A stretch of 36,034 nt of DNA from Gammaproteobacteria bacterium (lineage in GTDB: Bacteria > Pseudomonadota > Gammaproteobacteria > Burkholderiales > Rhodocyclaceae). This document shows positions 17,185 through 26,410 of this stretch, one piece after another; within the stretch, counting starts at the first letter, position 1, and the number at the start of each line of letters is the position of its first letter. The notes beneath the pieces were generated by a model that was not told the DNA's origin, searched no databases, and was given only the letters and a program-made list of their open reading frames with translations. Position numbers and translations under genes: made by a program. The DNA lies in assembly GCA_029289265.1 (NCBI GenBank), contig JARFTX010000036.1, forward strand, positions 1 to 36,034. The letters are read 5' to 3'.

Positions 17185-18324
17185 CTAGCGCAACTGTTGG
17201 TGCAGAAGGTCGAGGATGCGGCGTGCCGTGCCGGAATCGTCCTCGCCACCCTCGCGGGTCAGCACGGTCACGAGCGAGTTATCCCCGACTCCGGCGACCC
17301 GGACGCGATACTCGGCGCCGGACAGCGCTGCGCCGTCGTCCCGACCGCGCCAGAAGGCAAGCCGCGACAGGATCCCCTCGGATCGGGTCGTCCGGACATC
17401 GGCCTGCGGGTCGATGTAACGCACGAAGTAAATCCCTTGCGAGCGATCGCGATCCTCGACCGTGAAGCCGGTGCGGTCGAGCGCGAGGCCGACACGGCGC
17501 CAGGCGCGATCGAAGGACTCACCCATCTCCAGTCGGGCACGCCCGTCGGAGACGCTGAGCGTCGCGCGCTCGGTCTCGGGCGCCCGCGCGACGATCGCGG
17601 CGGCGCGCTGCTCTTCGGCACCCAGGCGCACCATCAGGCGGCGCAGCATCTCGGCCTCAAGTTCGGGATCGGCCGGGCGCGGCTGCCACACCGTGGAGTC
17701 CTTGGCCTGGCTCGAGTAGACCTCTTCCATCCCCCGGTGGCTGATGTAGATCTCGACTGTGCCGGTCTCACGACCATGCTCCAGCCGCGTGCGGAACTTG
17801 TCGCGCTCCGAAGTCGAGAACAGACCATCGAGAACGCGACCCAGCGTGGCCCGGACGAAGTCCTGCGGGATCTTGGCGCGATCCTCCGCCCAGTCGGTTT
17901 CCATGACCCCGATCTCGGGCCGCTCGACGTTGATGATGAAGCCCAACTCGAGCCAAAAGTCCTTGATCTCGGGCCATAGCACATCCGGGTTGCCGGGCAC
18001 CACCAGCCAGCGCTGCGAGCCGGCGCGCTCGACGCGCATGCTCTCCACCGACGGCAGCACCGCGGAAGTCGGGCCCACCTGCGGCTGGGCAGCGCGATCG
18101 CTCGCATACCCCGAGAAGGTGGCGACGCCGCGTGGCGCAACATCGGGCACCAGGAATCGGTCGTCGCGAGTCGGCGAGGTCAGGTCGGGAGGAACTTCGA
18201 GCGGCGATACCTGGCGCGCGCTCTTGTAATCGATTTTCTTCGACTCGATGAGCGAGCCGGAACATCCGGTGAGCGCAAGCAGCAGCGCGAACAGCGGGGC
18301 AGACGTGGAGAGGCGGCGTTTCAT
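17185..18324 (-). CDS. bamC: Outer membrane assembly lipoprotein BamC
   Basis: Lipoprotein of the BAM complex that inserts beta-barrel proteins into the outer membrane. 379 residues. Signal peptide and lipobox FALLLALTGC, lipidated Cys near residue 19. The extended N-terminal BamD-binding segment IDYKSARQVSPLEVPPDLTSP is clearly the family pattern. Two helix-grip domains follow (WLVVPGNPDVLWPEIKDFWLELGF, METDWAED; then FDRAWRRVGLALDRTGFTVEDRDRSQGIYFVRYIDP). Start at ATG 18324 is set by the signal peptide; the frame runs open through dapA as a shadow. It follows dapA by 23 bases, the usual dapA-bamC arrangement. Confidence 0.94.
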   Translation of the reverse strand: MKRRLSTSAPLFALLLALTGCSGSLIESKKIDYKSARQVSPLEVPPDLTSPTRDDRFLVPDVAPRGVATFSGYASDRAAQPQVGPTSAVLPSVESMRVERAGSQRWLVVPGNPDVLWPEIKDFWLELGFIINVERPEIGVMETDWAEDRAKIPQDFVRATLGRVLDGLFSTSERDKFRTRLEHGRETGTVEIYISHRGMEEVYSSQAKDSTVWQPRPADPELEAEMLRRLMVRLGAEEQRAAAIVARAPETERATLSVSDGRARLEMGESFDRAWRRVGLALDRTGFTVEDRDRSQGIYFVRYIDPQADVRTTRSEGILSRLAFWRGRDDGAALSGAEYRVRVAGVGDNSLVTVLTREGGEDDSGTARRILDLLHQQLR

Positions 18325-18347
18325 CACCTTGCGAAAACCCTCAGTAA

Positions 18348-19226
18348 TCAGACGTTGATGCCGGCACGGCGCAGCGACTCCAGCACCCGCGCGTGCGAGC
18401 TCTCGGAGAGCGGCGTGAGCGGCAGCCGGATGCCGCCGCCGATCAGACCCATTTGTTCGAGCGCCCACTTGACCGGTATGGGGTTGGCCTCGCAGAACAG
18501 GTTGCGATGCAGCCACAGCAGTCGGGCATTGATCTCGCGCACCTTGCGGGCGTCGCCCAACAGCGCCGCCGAGCACATCTCGTGCATCGCACGCGGCGCG
18601 ACGTTGGCGGTCACCGAGATCGCGCCATGGCCACCGAGCAGGATGAAGGCGGCCGCGGTCATGTCGTCGCCGGTGTAGAGCGCGAAACCGGCCGGCGCGC
18701 GCTCGACGAGATCGCAGGCACGGTCGATATTGCCGGTCGCATCCTTGATCCCGACGATGTTGGGAATCTCGGCAAGCCGCAGCGCGGTATCGTTGGACAG
18801 GTCGGCAACGGTGCGGCCGGGCACGTTGTAGAGAATCAGCGGAAGCTCGACCGCCTCGGCAATCGCGCGGAAGTGCCGGTAGAGTCCTTCCTGCGTCGGC
18901 TTGTTGTAGTACGGCACCACCGAAAGATGTGCCGCCGCGCCCGCCTTCTGGGCGAACCGCGCGAGCTCGATGGCTTCGCCGGTCGCATTCGCGCCGGTGC
19001 CGGCGATCACTGGAATGCGTCCGCCGGCATGTTCGACCGCAACACGGATCAGTTCGCAATGCTCCTCGACGTCAACCGTGGGCGATTCGCCGGTCGTACC
19101 GACCACGACGATCGCGTCGGTGCCTTCGGCCACGTGGAAATCGACCAGCGCCCGCAGACGAGGTAGATCGAGGCTGCCATCCTCACGCATGGGCGTGACG
19201 ATGGCGACGAGGGATCCGGTAATCAT
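18348..19226 (-). CDS. dapA: 4-hydroxy-tetrahydrodipicolinate synthase
   Basis: Condenses pyruvate with aspartate semialdehyde in lysine and diaminopimelate synthesis. 292 residues from ATG 19226 ([13 protein letters not shown]), the conserved family start; GTG 19238 or ATG 19232 could add up to four residues. Active-site groups are visible: Thr44-Thr45 in GTTGESPT, Tyr in [10 protein letters not shown], Tyr133-type LYNVPGRT, and the Schiff-base lysine in [10 protein letters not shown]. Operon with bamC downstream. Confidence 0.97.
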   Translation of the reverse strand: MITGSLVAIVTPMREDGSLDLPRLRALVDFHVAEGTDAIVVVGTTGESPTVDVEEHCELIRVAVEHAGGRIPVIAGTGANATGEAIELARFAQKAGAAAHLSVVPYYNKPTQEGLYRHFRAIAEAVELPLILYNVPGRTVADLSNDTALRLAEIPNIVGIKDATGNIDRACDLVERAPAGFALYTGDDMTAAAFILLGGHGAISVTANVAPRAMHEMCSAALLGDARKVREINARLLWLHRNLFCEANPIPVKWALEQMGLIGGGIRLPLTPLSESSHARVLESLRRAGINV

Positions 19227-19316
19227 GGGCATGTGCACCGAGGGCCTAAAGCCGCCATTCTACCCGATCGCCGATGCTCGACCAGTGCCCGCCTCGGCGG
19301 GCAGGCCGAACCTGCA

Positions 19317-20243
19317 TCAGAGATCAGCGAGCGCCTTGATGTGGGAGACGACTGAGCGCGCCAGCGACGATAGCGCATATCCGCCTTCGAGGATCGAGAC
19401 GATCCGCTGGTGGCCTTGGGCCCGAGCCACCGCCTTGATCTGCTCGGTCACCCAGACGTAATCGGATTCGACCAGACCGCAGGAACCCATGTCGTCCTCG
19501 TAGTGGGCATCGAAGCCGGCCGAGAAGAAGATCATCTGCGGCGCGTGCTGCTGCAAGGCCGGCAGCCACTTCCCGGTCACGATTTCCCGAAAGGCCTCGC
19601 CGCGGGTGCCAGCCGGAACGGGCACGTTGACCATGTGCGGCAGATCGGTATCAGCGCCGCTGTACGGGTAGAACGGGTGCTGAAAGATGCTCGTCATCAA
19701 CACGCGCGGATCGTCGCGGAAGATATCTTCCGTGCCGTTGCCGTGATGCACGTCGAAATCGACAATGGCGACGCGCTCCAGCCCGTGGGCCTCGAGCGCA
19801 TGGCGCGCCGCAATTGCGACGTTGTTGAGAAAGCAGAAGCCCATCGCCTTGCCCCGCTCGGCATGGTGGCCGGGTGGGCGAACGGCGCAGAAGGCGTTTT
19901 CGATCTGCCCCTGCATGACCAGATCGGTGGCGAGGATGCCGGCGCCCGCAGAGCGCAGCGCCGCCTTCATCGTATTCGGGCTCATCGCGGTGTCGGGATC
20001 GAGATGCCGGATACCGTGCTCGGGCACGCTCGCAAACAACTCCTGCAGATACTCCGCCCCGTGGGCGCGGACGATCTGTTCGGTGGTCGCCTCGGGCGCG
20101 TCGTAGAAGGAGAGGTAGAGGTCGAGGCCCGCGGCGATCAACCTGTCATTGATGGCGGCGAGGCGGTCGGGGCACTCGGGATGGAACGTGCCCATGTCGT
20201 GCAGCCAGCAGTCGCGGTGCGTGATGAACGCAGTAGTCGTCAT
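19317..20243 (-). CDS. Histone-deacetylase-family (class II-like) deacetylase
   Basis: Zinc-dependent amidohydrolase of the arginase/deacetylase fold; bacterial members act on acetylated lysine or acetylpolyamines, and the substrate here is not evident. 308 residues. Zinc ligands Asp164 and His166 (DFDVHHGNGTEDIF) and Asp245 (SAGFDAHYEDD), the tandem active-site histidines 126-127 (RPPGHHAE), and the transition-state tyrosine 289 (EGGY) are all intact. GFCFLNNVAIAA is the class II/HDAC-like bacterial pattern. A purine-rich ribosome binding site GAGAGG precedes the start. It faces away from moxR across 249 bases without a convincing promoter. Confidence 0.92.
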   Translation of the reverse strand: MTTTAFITHRDCWLHDMGTFHPECPDRLAAINDRLIAAGLDLYLSFYDAPEATTEQIVRAHGAEYLQELFASVPEHGIRHLDPDTAMSPNTMKAALRSAGAGILATDLVMQGQIENAFCAVRPPGHHAERGKAMGFCFLNNVAIAARHALEAHGLERVAIVDFDVHHGNGTEDIFRDDPRVLMTSIFQHPFYPYSGADTDLPHMVNVPVPAGTRGEAFREIVTGKWLPALQQHAPQMIFFSAGFDAHYEDDMGSCGLVESDYVWVTEQIKAVARAQGHQRIVSILEGGYALSSLARSVVSHIKALADL

Positions 20244-20492
20244 ACCCCCCTCTCGTCCTGATCGTCGCGCGAACTTTCATCCGCGCCCGCCTTCCAACCG
20301 GCGGCCCGTGGTCTCTGCCCCCTGCCCGCCCCGAGCCGATGCGTTTCCGCAATTTCGGCCCATACTGATAAGTCGTCCGGCCAGCCGGCCATGGCCACCG
20401 GCTAGACGCGAAACCAGCCCAATCGGGCGCGCGAGCGCATATTTGTCATCTATTATCACCGCTTCGACGTCAATTTCACAGTACTCCGACAG

Positions 20493-21410
20493 ATGCCCCA
20501 GATCCATGCCAGCCGCCTGCTCGACGCCGCCAATCGAATCATTCTCGGCAAGGCGCAGAACCTGCGGCTCGCACTCAGTTGCCTGATCGCAGGCGGGCAT
20601 CTGCTGATCGAGGATGTGCCCGGCGTCGGCAAGACGACGCTCGCGCATCTGCTTGCCCGGCTGATCGGGCTGCAGTTCCAGCGCATCCAGTTCACCAGCG
20701 ACCTGCTGCCGGCGGACATCATCGGCGTGTCGATCTTCGACCGCGAGAGCGCGGCCTTCCGCTTTCACCCCGGGCCGGTATTCGCCCAGCTCATTCTTGC
20801 CGACGAGATCAACCGCGCGACTCCCAAGACGCAGAGCGCGCTGCTCGAAGCGATGGAAGAGCGGCAAGTCACCGCCGACGGCGAAACGATGCCGCTGCCC
20901 GCCCCCTTCTTCGTCATTGCCACCCAGAATCCCACCCACCAGATCGGGACTTTTCCGCTCCCCGAGAGTCAGCTCGACCGCTTTCTGATGCGCATCCGCA
21001 TCGGCTATCCCGATCGCGAGGCCGAACGTGCGCTGCTGATGGGCGAGGACCGGCGCGAGTTGCTGCAACGTCAGGAGCCGGTGATTCGTCCCGAGGATCT
21101 CGTCGCCCTGCAGCGCGCGGCCGCAGCCGTGACGGTCTCGGACCGATTGGTCGATTACGTGCAGGCCCTGATCGAAAGCACGCGCCACAGTGCCGATTTC
21201 GCCGGCGGATTGAGTCCCCGCGCCGGGCTTGCGTTGCTTTCCGCTGCGCGCGCCTGGGCGCTCATCGAGAATCGTGACCACGTCCTGCCCGAGGACGTCC
21301 AGGCGGTATTTCCGCACATCGCCGGGCACCGCCTGAGGCTTGCAGGCGACGGACGCAGCGCGCCGTCCGAGGCGATCACGCGCCTGATGCGGGCGGTGGC
21401 CGTGGTCTGA
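20493..21410 (+). CDS. MoxR-family AAA+ ATPase
   Basis: AAA+ ATPase proposed to act as a chaperone for maturing partner proteins, often with DUF58/vWA proteins. 305 residues. Walker A EDVPGVGKTTLAHLL with Lys47; Walker B LILADEINRATPKTQSALLEAMEE with Asp104; sensor I FVIATQNPTHQIGTFPLPESQLDRF; sensor II-type LSPRAGLALLSAARAWA near 235-251. It is first in a set moxR-DUF58-transglutaminase in which each start overlaps the previous stop, a common arrangement of unknown exact role. No clear ribosome binding site. TATTAT at 20451-20456 could be a -10 but lacks a matching -35. Confidence 0.92.
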   Translation: MPQIHASRLLDAANRIILGKAQNLRLALSCLIAGGHLLIEDVPGVGKTTLAHLLARLIGLQFQRIQFTSDLLPADIIGVSIFDRESAAFRFHPGPVFAQLILADEINRATPKTQSALLEAMEERQVTADGETMPLPAPFFVIATQNPTHQIGTFPLPESQLDRFLMRIRIGYPDREAERALLMGEDRRELLQRQEPVIRPEDLVALQRAAAAVTVSDRLVDYVQALIESTRHSADFAGGLSPRAGLALLSAARAWALIENRDHVLPEDVQAVFPHIAGHRLRLAGDGRSAPSEAITRLMRAVAVV

Positions 21411-22384
21411 TGCGATCAGGCTCGATTCGGGAGCGGTTCGCCCGCTGGCTGTTTCGGGTGGGTCCGCCCGAGCGCGCCCCCATCGTGCTCGGCCAGCGGC
21501 GCATCTTCGTGCTGCCGAGCGCGCCGGGGTTCGCATTTGCCACGGCGCTGCTGGTGATGCTGGTCGCGGCCATCAATTACGGCCTGAGCCTCGGCTACGG
21601 TTTCGTGTTCCTGGTGAGCGCGATCGGCTTCGTCAGCATGGTCCACGCCTTCCGCAACCTGCTCGGCCTGTCGATCACGCCGGGCCGGGCCGAGCCGGTG
21701 TTCGCCGGCGAGGTCGCGCATTTCGAGGTGCTGGTCGCCAACGGCCGCGAGGCGCGCCGTCCCGGCCTGCGACTGTGCCGCGGCGAGGGATGCAGCCCGT
21801 TTTCGCTGGCGCCTCGCCAGACCGCGGGCGTTGCCGTGGCCGTTCCGACCACGCGGCGGGGCTGGGTGCGGCTCGGGCGGGTGATCCTTGAAACCACCTA
21901 TCCCCTGGGTCTGATTCGCGCCTGGAGCGTCTTCGTACCGGACGCACGCTGTCTGGTGTATGCCGCGCCGGAACGAGATCCCCCGCCCTTGCCGGCCAGC
22001 CGCGGCGACGGCCTCGGCACGGCCGCGGAGCGCCCGGGCGACGACGATTTCGCCGGACTGCGGGCGCACCGTGCAGCCGACTCGCCGCGCCATGTCGCCT
22101 GGAAAGTGCTCGCCCGCACGGGGACCATGCTGACCAAGCAGTTCTCCGGCCTCGCCGGCGGCGATCTAGAGTTCGACTGGGCGGACCTGCCGGCCGAACT
22201 GGGCGAGGACGGCCGCATCGCCCGCCTGACCGCGTGGGTGCTCGCTGCCGAGGCACGCCAACAACCCTACGCGCTGCGCCTGCCCGGCTGGCACTCGGAA
22301 ACCGGCCTGGGCGGCGCGCACCGCCACCGCTGCCTCGAACGGCTGGCCCTGTACGGAACGCGAAGCGATGCCGCGCCCGCCTGA
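21410..22384 (+). CDS. DUF58 domain membrane protein
   Basis: 324 residues. Two membrane helices lie near residues 37-75 (GFAFATALLVMLVAAINYGLSLGYGFVFLVSAIGFV, interrupted by a short turn). Then a beta-rich segment and the DUF58 signature DDDFAGLRAHRAADSPRHVAWKVLARTGTMLTKQF at about 203-237. Function not established; members are encoded beside MoxR ATPases and transglutaminase-like membrane proteins, as here. ATG overlaps the moxR stop by one base (TGATG), so translation is likely coupled. It lacks a recognisable vWA metal site. Confidence 0.85.
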   Translation: MRSGSIRERFARWLFRVGPPERAPIVLGQRRIFVLPSAPGFAFATALLVMLVAAINYGLSLGYGFVFLVSAIGFVSMVHAFRNLLGLSITPGRAEPVFAGEVAHFEVLVANGREARRPGLRLCRGEGCSPFSLAPRQTAGVAVAVPTTRRGWVRLGRVILETTYPLGLIRAWSVFVPDARCLVYAAPERDPPPLPASRGDGLGTAAERPGDDDFAGLRAHRAADSPRHVAWKVLARTGTMLTKQFSGLAGGDLEFDWADLPAELGEDGRIARLTAWVLAAEARQQPYALRLPGWHSETGLGGAHRHRCLERLALYGTRSDAAPA

Positions 22385-24329
22385 AACCAACCCCGGGGCA
22401 AGGTCGCCAGCGGCGTGGCTGCTCGCGACCGCGGCCGTCACGCTGGCGCCGCATGCGCTCCACCTGCCGCTGTGGATGTCGGGACTGTGCGCGCTCCTGC
22501 TCGCCTGGCGCACGCATCTGCTCGTCAGGATCGGCGCCGCGCCGTCCCGCGTGCTGATCCTGGCGCTCGCGCTCGCGGTGGCGATCGGCGTCCGCTACGA
22601 GTTCGGCCACTTCTTCGGCAAGGATCCGGGCGTGGCCCTGCTCGCAGTCCTGCTCTGCCTCAAACAGTTCGAGGTCCGCAGCCCACGTGACGTGCATTCG
22701 GCCGTGCTGCTGAGCTTTTTCCTCCAACTCGGCCTGTTCCTCCACGACCAGACTCTGCTCATCGCGGCCTTCGCCCTGGCCGGCGCGTTGTTCGCCACGG
22801 TCACGCTGCTGCGCCTCCAGGATGGCGAAGCGCCCACTCGGGAATCCTTGCGCTCGGCCGGGTTGATGATGGCGCAGGCGGTGCCGTTTCTGCTGGCCCT
22901 GTTTCTGCTTTTCCCACGTGTACCCGGGCCGCTTTGGGGGTTGCCGGCCGACGCCTTCAGCGGCACCACGGGACTCTCCGACTCGATGGAACCCGGCTCG
23001 ATCAGCGAACTCATCCTGTCCGAGGCGATCGCCTTTCGGGCGGAATTCACCGGCGCCGCGCCGCCGCGCGAGCAGCGCTACTGGCGCGGCCCGGTGCTCA
23101 CGGCCTTCGACGGTCGGAGCTGGCGCGCGGTGCCGACCCTGTCGACGGCGACACCGCCTTACACCCCCTTCGGCCCCCGCTACGACTACGCCCTGACACT
23201 CGAAGCACACAACCGCCCCTGGATCCTGGCTCTGGATTTTCCCGGACCCGGCGCCGCCGGCGCGCGCTATGCGACCGACCTGCGCCTGCTCGCAGACCGG
23301 CCCGTACGCCACCGCACCCGCTTTGCGCTGACCGCCTACCCTGAGACACCCGTGGGCCGGTTCGAATCGCCCGGCGCATTGGCCATTGCACGCCAGCTTC
23401 CGTCCGACACGAACCCGCGCACCGTCGCGCTTGCACGCGAACTGGCCGAGGGGGCGCCGGACGACGAGACCATCCTCGCTCGCGTCCTCGATCACATGCG
23501 CGAACTGGGGCTCGTATATACGCTGCGCCCGCCCCTGCTCGGCCGCCACTCAGCCGACGAGTTCCTGTTCGACACCCGCCGCGGCTTCTGTGAGCACTTC
23601 GCCTCGGCCTTCGTGGTGCTCATGCGCGCAGCCGGCGTGCCCTCGAGGGTGGTGACGGGTTACCAGGGCGGCGAGATCAATCCCATCGACGGCAGCATGG
23701 TGGTGCGCCAATCCGACGCCCACGCCTGGGCCGAGGTTTGGCTGGACGGCCGCGGCTGGGTGCGCGTCGACCCGACGGCGCTGGCCGCGCCGAGCCGCAT
23801 CGACGCCGGCCTTGCGGCCGCGCTGCCGCAGGGCGAACTCCTGCCGCTCATGATGCGTCCGGCACTGTCGTGGCTGCGCGCAGCGCGCCATCGCTGGGAA
23901 GCCGTCTCCAACGCGTGGAACCAGTGGGTGCTGGGCTACGACACGCTCCGTCAGCACGAATTGATGCGCCGCCTCGGTGTCGCCGAACCCGACTGGCGCA
24001 CGCTCAGCGCATTGCTAGCCGCGAGTACCGGCGTGCTGATGCTGCTTCTGCTCGCCTGGGCCCATGCGAGGCACCGGGCCGCCGATCCGCTCGACCGCGC
24101 CTGGGATGCGTTCTGCGCGAAGCTCGCCCGGCGCGGCCTGCCGCGGTTGCCCTGGGAAGGGCCCATGGATTACGCTGGCAGGGTCGCTGCAGCCCTGCCG
24201 ACTCGCGCCGGGGTCGTTCGCACGATCGCCGCCGCCTATGCCCGATTGCGCTATGGCGGCAACGGCCCGGCCGACCCGGCCGCCACGCGCGCACTGGCCC
24301 GAAGCATTCAAAGGTTCAAGCCGAAATGA
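22368..24329 (+). CDS. tgpA: TgpA-type transmembrane transglutaminase-like protein (DUF3488)
   Basis: Inner-membrane protein with a periplasmic transglutaminase-like domain; the Pseudomonas relative TgpA is important for growth, but its substrate is unknown. 653 residues. About six N-terminal helices (residues 15-190), a periplasmic stretch, then a transglutaminase core with the catalytic triad visible: Cys408 (RRGFCEHFASAFV), His452 (SDAHAWAEVWLDG) and Asp468 (VRVDPTALAAP). A further membrane helix lies near residues 545-565 (LSALLAASTGVLMLLLLAWA), followed by a cytoplasmic DUF4129-like tail. It overlaps the DUF58 gene by 17 bases and mltB by 4, so the three wall-related genes are tightly coupled. 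Confidence 0.9.
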   Translation: MPRPPETNPGARSPAAWLLATAAVTLAPHALHLPLWMSGLCALLLAWRTHLLVRIGAAPSRVLILALALAVAIGVRYEFGHFFGKDPGVALLAVLLCLKQFEVRSPRDVHSAVLLSFFLQLGLFLHDQTLLIAAFALAGALFATVTLLRLQDGEAPTRESLRSAGLMMAQAVPFLLALFLLFPRVPGPLWGLPADAFSGTTGLSDSMEPGSISELILSEAIAFRAEFTGAAPPREQRYWRGPVLTAFDGRSWRAVPTLSTATPPYTPFGPRYDYALTLEAHNRPWILALDFPGPGAAGARYATDLRLLADRPVRHRTRFALTAYPETPVGRFESPGALAIARQLPSDTNPRTVALARELAEGAPDDETILARVLDHMRELGLVYTLRPPLLGRHSADEFLFDTRRGFCEHFASAFVVLMRAAGVPSRVVTGYQGGEINPIDGSMVVRQSDAHAWAEVWLDGRGWVRVDPTALAAPSRIDAGLAAALPQGELLPLMMRPALSWLRAARHRWEAVSNAWNQWVLGYDTLRQHELMRRLGVAEPDWRTLSALLAASTGVLMLLLLAWAHARHRAADPLDRAWDAFCAKLARRGLPRLPWEGPMDYAGRVAAALPTRAGVVRTIAAAYARLRYGGNGPADPAATRALARSIQRFKPK

Positions 24330-25339
24330 TCGTCCATCTCCTCCGCACGCTCTGCCTTGCCGCCCTGATTTCGCAACCTGCGGTCGCCTCCGCGTCCTAC
24401 GCCAGCCACGAGGAAGCACGCCGCTTCGCCGAGGAGATGGCGCAGCGCCACGGCTTCGACGGCGATGCCGTCCTCGAAGCACTGGGCCGCGCCCAGCACG
24501 ACGAGCGGGTGATCCGCCTGATCACGCCGCCGAGCCAACCCGGCGCGCGAAACTGGCGCGCCTACCGAGGCCGCTTTCTGGGCGAGCTACGCATCGAGGC
24601 CGGTCTTGATTTCTGGCGTCGCCACGCGGCCACCATCCATGCGGCGAGCGAGCGATTCGGCGTACCCCCCGAGATCATCGTCGCGATCATCGGCGTCGAG
24701 ACCCATTACGGCAGTTACACCGGAAACTTCGAGGCGGTATCGGCGCTGGCAACGCTCGCCTTCGACTATCCACCGCGCGCGCCCCTGTTCCGCAAGGAAC
24801 TCGAAAACCTGTTTCTGCTTGCGCGCGAACAGGGCCGCGACCCGTTCAGCTACACGGGGTCTTTCGCCGGCGCGCTCGGCTATCCGCAGTTCCTGCCCAG
24901 CAGCATTCGCAGCTACGCGGTGGATTTCGACGGCGACGGCCGAATCGACTTCGAGTCCGACCCGATCGACGCGATCGGCAGCGTCGCGAACTACCTCGCC
25001 GAACATGGCTGGCGCCGCGGCGAGCCGATCGCGGTGCCGGTATGGGTGCCGGCCGGCCTCGATCCCGAGCCGCTCGTCGCCGCCGGCATCGAACCCGTAC
25101 TCGAAGCTGCACAGCTTCGCGAATCCGGCATCGTGGCGCGCCGCGGTGAGCTGTACGACGCGCCGGCCACTCTGGTGAATCTGCCCACGCCGGGGCAGCG
25201 CACCGATTACTGGCTGGGCTACCGCAATTTCTACGTCATCACGCGCTACAACCGCAGCAGCTTTTATGCGATGTCGGTGTTCGAGCTCGCCGAAGCGCTG
25301 AGGGCTCGCTTCAGCGGCGGGACGACGGCTGCGAACTGA
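24326..25339 (+). CDS. mltB: Lytic murein transglycosylase B
   Basis: Cleaves peptidoglycan glycan strands to 1,6-anhydro products. 337 residues. Signal peptide RTLCLAALISQPAVASA (about 7-23), without a lipobox cysteine, so predicted soluble and periplasmic instead of lipid-anchored as in E. coli. Catalytic glutamate in IVAIIGVETHYGSYTGNF. The MltB family core FSYTGSFAGALGYPQFLPSSIRSYAVDFDGDGRIDF, DAIGSVANYLAEHGW, and the C-terminal YNRSSFYAMSVFELAEAL follow. Start at ATG 24326 overlaps the upstream stop by ATGA; the longer open frame before it is a shadow. Confidence 0.95.
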   Translation: MIVHLLRTLCLAALISQPAVASASYASHEEARRFAEEMAQRHGFDGDAVLEALGRAQHDERVIRLITPPSQPGARNWRAYRGRFLGELRIEAGLDFWRRHAATIHAASERFGVPPEIIVAIIGVETHYGSYTGNFEAVSALATLAFDYPPRAPLFRKELENLFLLAREQGRDPFSYTGSFAGALGYPQFLPSSIRSYAVDFDGDGRIDFESDPIDAIGSVANYLAEHGWRRGEPIAVPVWVPAGLDPEPLVAAGIEPVLEAAQLRESGIVARRGELYDAPATLVNLPTPGQRTDYWLGYRNFYVITRYNRSSFYAMSVFELAEALRARFSGGTTAAN

Positions 25340-25403
25340 AGCTTGAACCGGGGATCGGGAATCCGTGCCCCCTCACGAAGCGCACCAACGGCTTGGAACC
25401 GGC

Positions 25404-25416
25404 GGGACGAGCGTCC
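25404..25416. terminator. hairpin between convergent mltB and rpoS
   Basis: GGGAC-gagc-GTCCC in the 125-base gap between the two stops, with partial GC extension on both sides. No T-run. Possible bidirectional end signal only; nothing else is seen in this gap. Confidence 0.25.
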
Positions 25417-25464
25417 CCGCACTACGACCAGCGGAAACCCGCGCTGCGGTGCGCTCGCCGCGAC

Positions 25465-26400
25465 TCAGAGCAACACGTCGCGCGAGATGCCACGGCGGCG
25501 TATTGCCCGTCGCAACTGACCCAGTGCCTCCAGTTGAATCTGTCGCACTCGCTCACGGGTCAGGCCGAGTTGCGTTGCCAACTCCTCGAGCGTCATGATC
25601 TCGCACTCGTCCAGCCCGTAGCGATGCCGGATCACGGTGCGTTGCTTGTCGTTGAGCTTGTCGATCCAGGCGCGGATCAGGTTCTCGACCTCGACATCCT
25701 GAATCTGGGAATCGGGCGTCGAGACCTGCTCGTCCGCCAGCGATTCGCCGATCGACAGGGTCGGATCGATCTCGAGCGGCGCATCGAGGGATGCCGTGTG
25801 CTCGCTCAGCGCAAGCAGTGTTCTCACCGCGTCGACAGGCTTGCCCAGCCGCCGGGCGATCTCCTCGTGCGACGAATCCCCCGCCCCCGACGACTCGATG
25901 GAGCGCTTCGTGCGCAAGACCTGATTGAGCTCCTTGACCACATGCACCGGCAGGCGGATGGTGCGCGACTGGTTCATGATCGCCCGCTCGATGTTCTGAC
26001 GGATCCACCAGGTCGCGTAGGTCGAGAAACGAAAGCCCTTCTCGGGGTCGAACTTCTCCAGGGCGTGAATCAGGCCGAGGTTGCCCTCTTCGACCAGATC
26101 GAGGAGCGGGATGCCGCGATTGAGATAGTGCTTGGCGATGTTCACGACCAGGCGCAGGTTGCGCTCGATCATGATCTGGCGCGCGTCGAAGTCGCCCGCC
26201 TTGACCCGCCGCGCGATTCGCAGCTCCTCGTCGGCCGTCAGCAGCGGGTTGGCGCCGATCTCGTTGAGATAGATCTGCGTGACGTCGTTGAGAAACTCGT
26301 TCTCGAACGGCCGCGCCGCGGCGCCGCTGAGAAGCTCCACCTCGGGAGGCAGATCCGGGTCCTGACCCTCTAGATCGTCATGATTCACCGGATCGAACAT
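25465..26400 (-). CDS. rpoS: RNA polymerase sigma factor RpoS (sigma-38)
   Basis: General stress and stationary-phase sigma factor. 311 residues, slightly shorter than E. coli RpoS. Region 1.2 DVTQIYLNEIGANPLLTADEE; region 2 RNLRLVVNIAKHYLNRGIPLLDLVEEGNLGLIHALEKFDPEKGFRFSTYATWWIRQNIERAIMNQ; region 3 TIRLPVHVVKELNQVLR; region 4 helix-turn-helix MTLEELATQLGLTRERVRQIQLEAL. RpoS rather than RpoD because region 1.1 and the non-conserved insert are missing and nlpD is directly upstream. It starts 10 bases after nlpD, so transcripts from the surE-pcm-nlpD block can read into it. Confidence 0.96.
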   Translation of the reverse strand: MFDPVNHDDLEGQDPDLPPEVELLSGAAARPFENEFLNDVTQIYLNEIGANPLLTADEELRIARRVKAGDFDARQIMIERNLRLVVNIAKHYLNRGIPLLDLVEEGNLGLIHALEKFDPEKGFRFSTYATWWIRQNIERAIMNQSRTIRLPVHVVKELNQVLRTKRSIESSGAGDSSHEEIARRLGKPVDAVRTLLALSEHTASLDAPLEIDPTLSIGESLADEQVSTPDSQIQDVEVENLIRAWIDKLNDKQRTVIRHRYGLDECEIMTLEELATQLGLTRERVRQIQLEALGQLRRAIRRRGISRDVLL

Positions 26401-26410
26401 CGCGCCCCCG

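Noticed and set aside
20443-20456. TTGTCA and TATTAT before moxR as a sigma-70 promoter
   Set aside because: The two hexamers are only a few bases apart, and neither has a partner at proper spacing.
21675-23549. 624-codon minus-strand frame opposite DUF58 and tgpA
   Set aside because: Gln/Arg/Gly-rich, no family pattern, lies across two well-supported genes.
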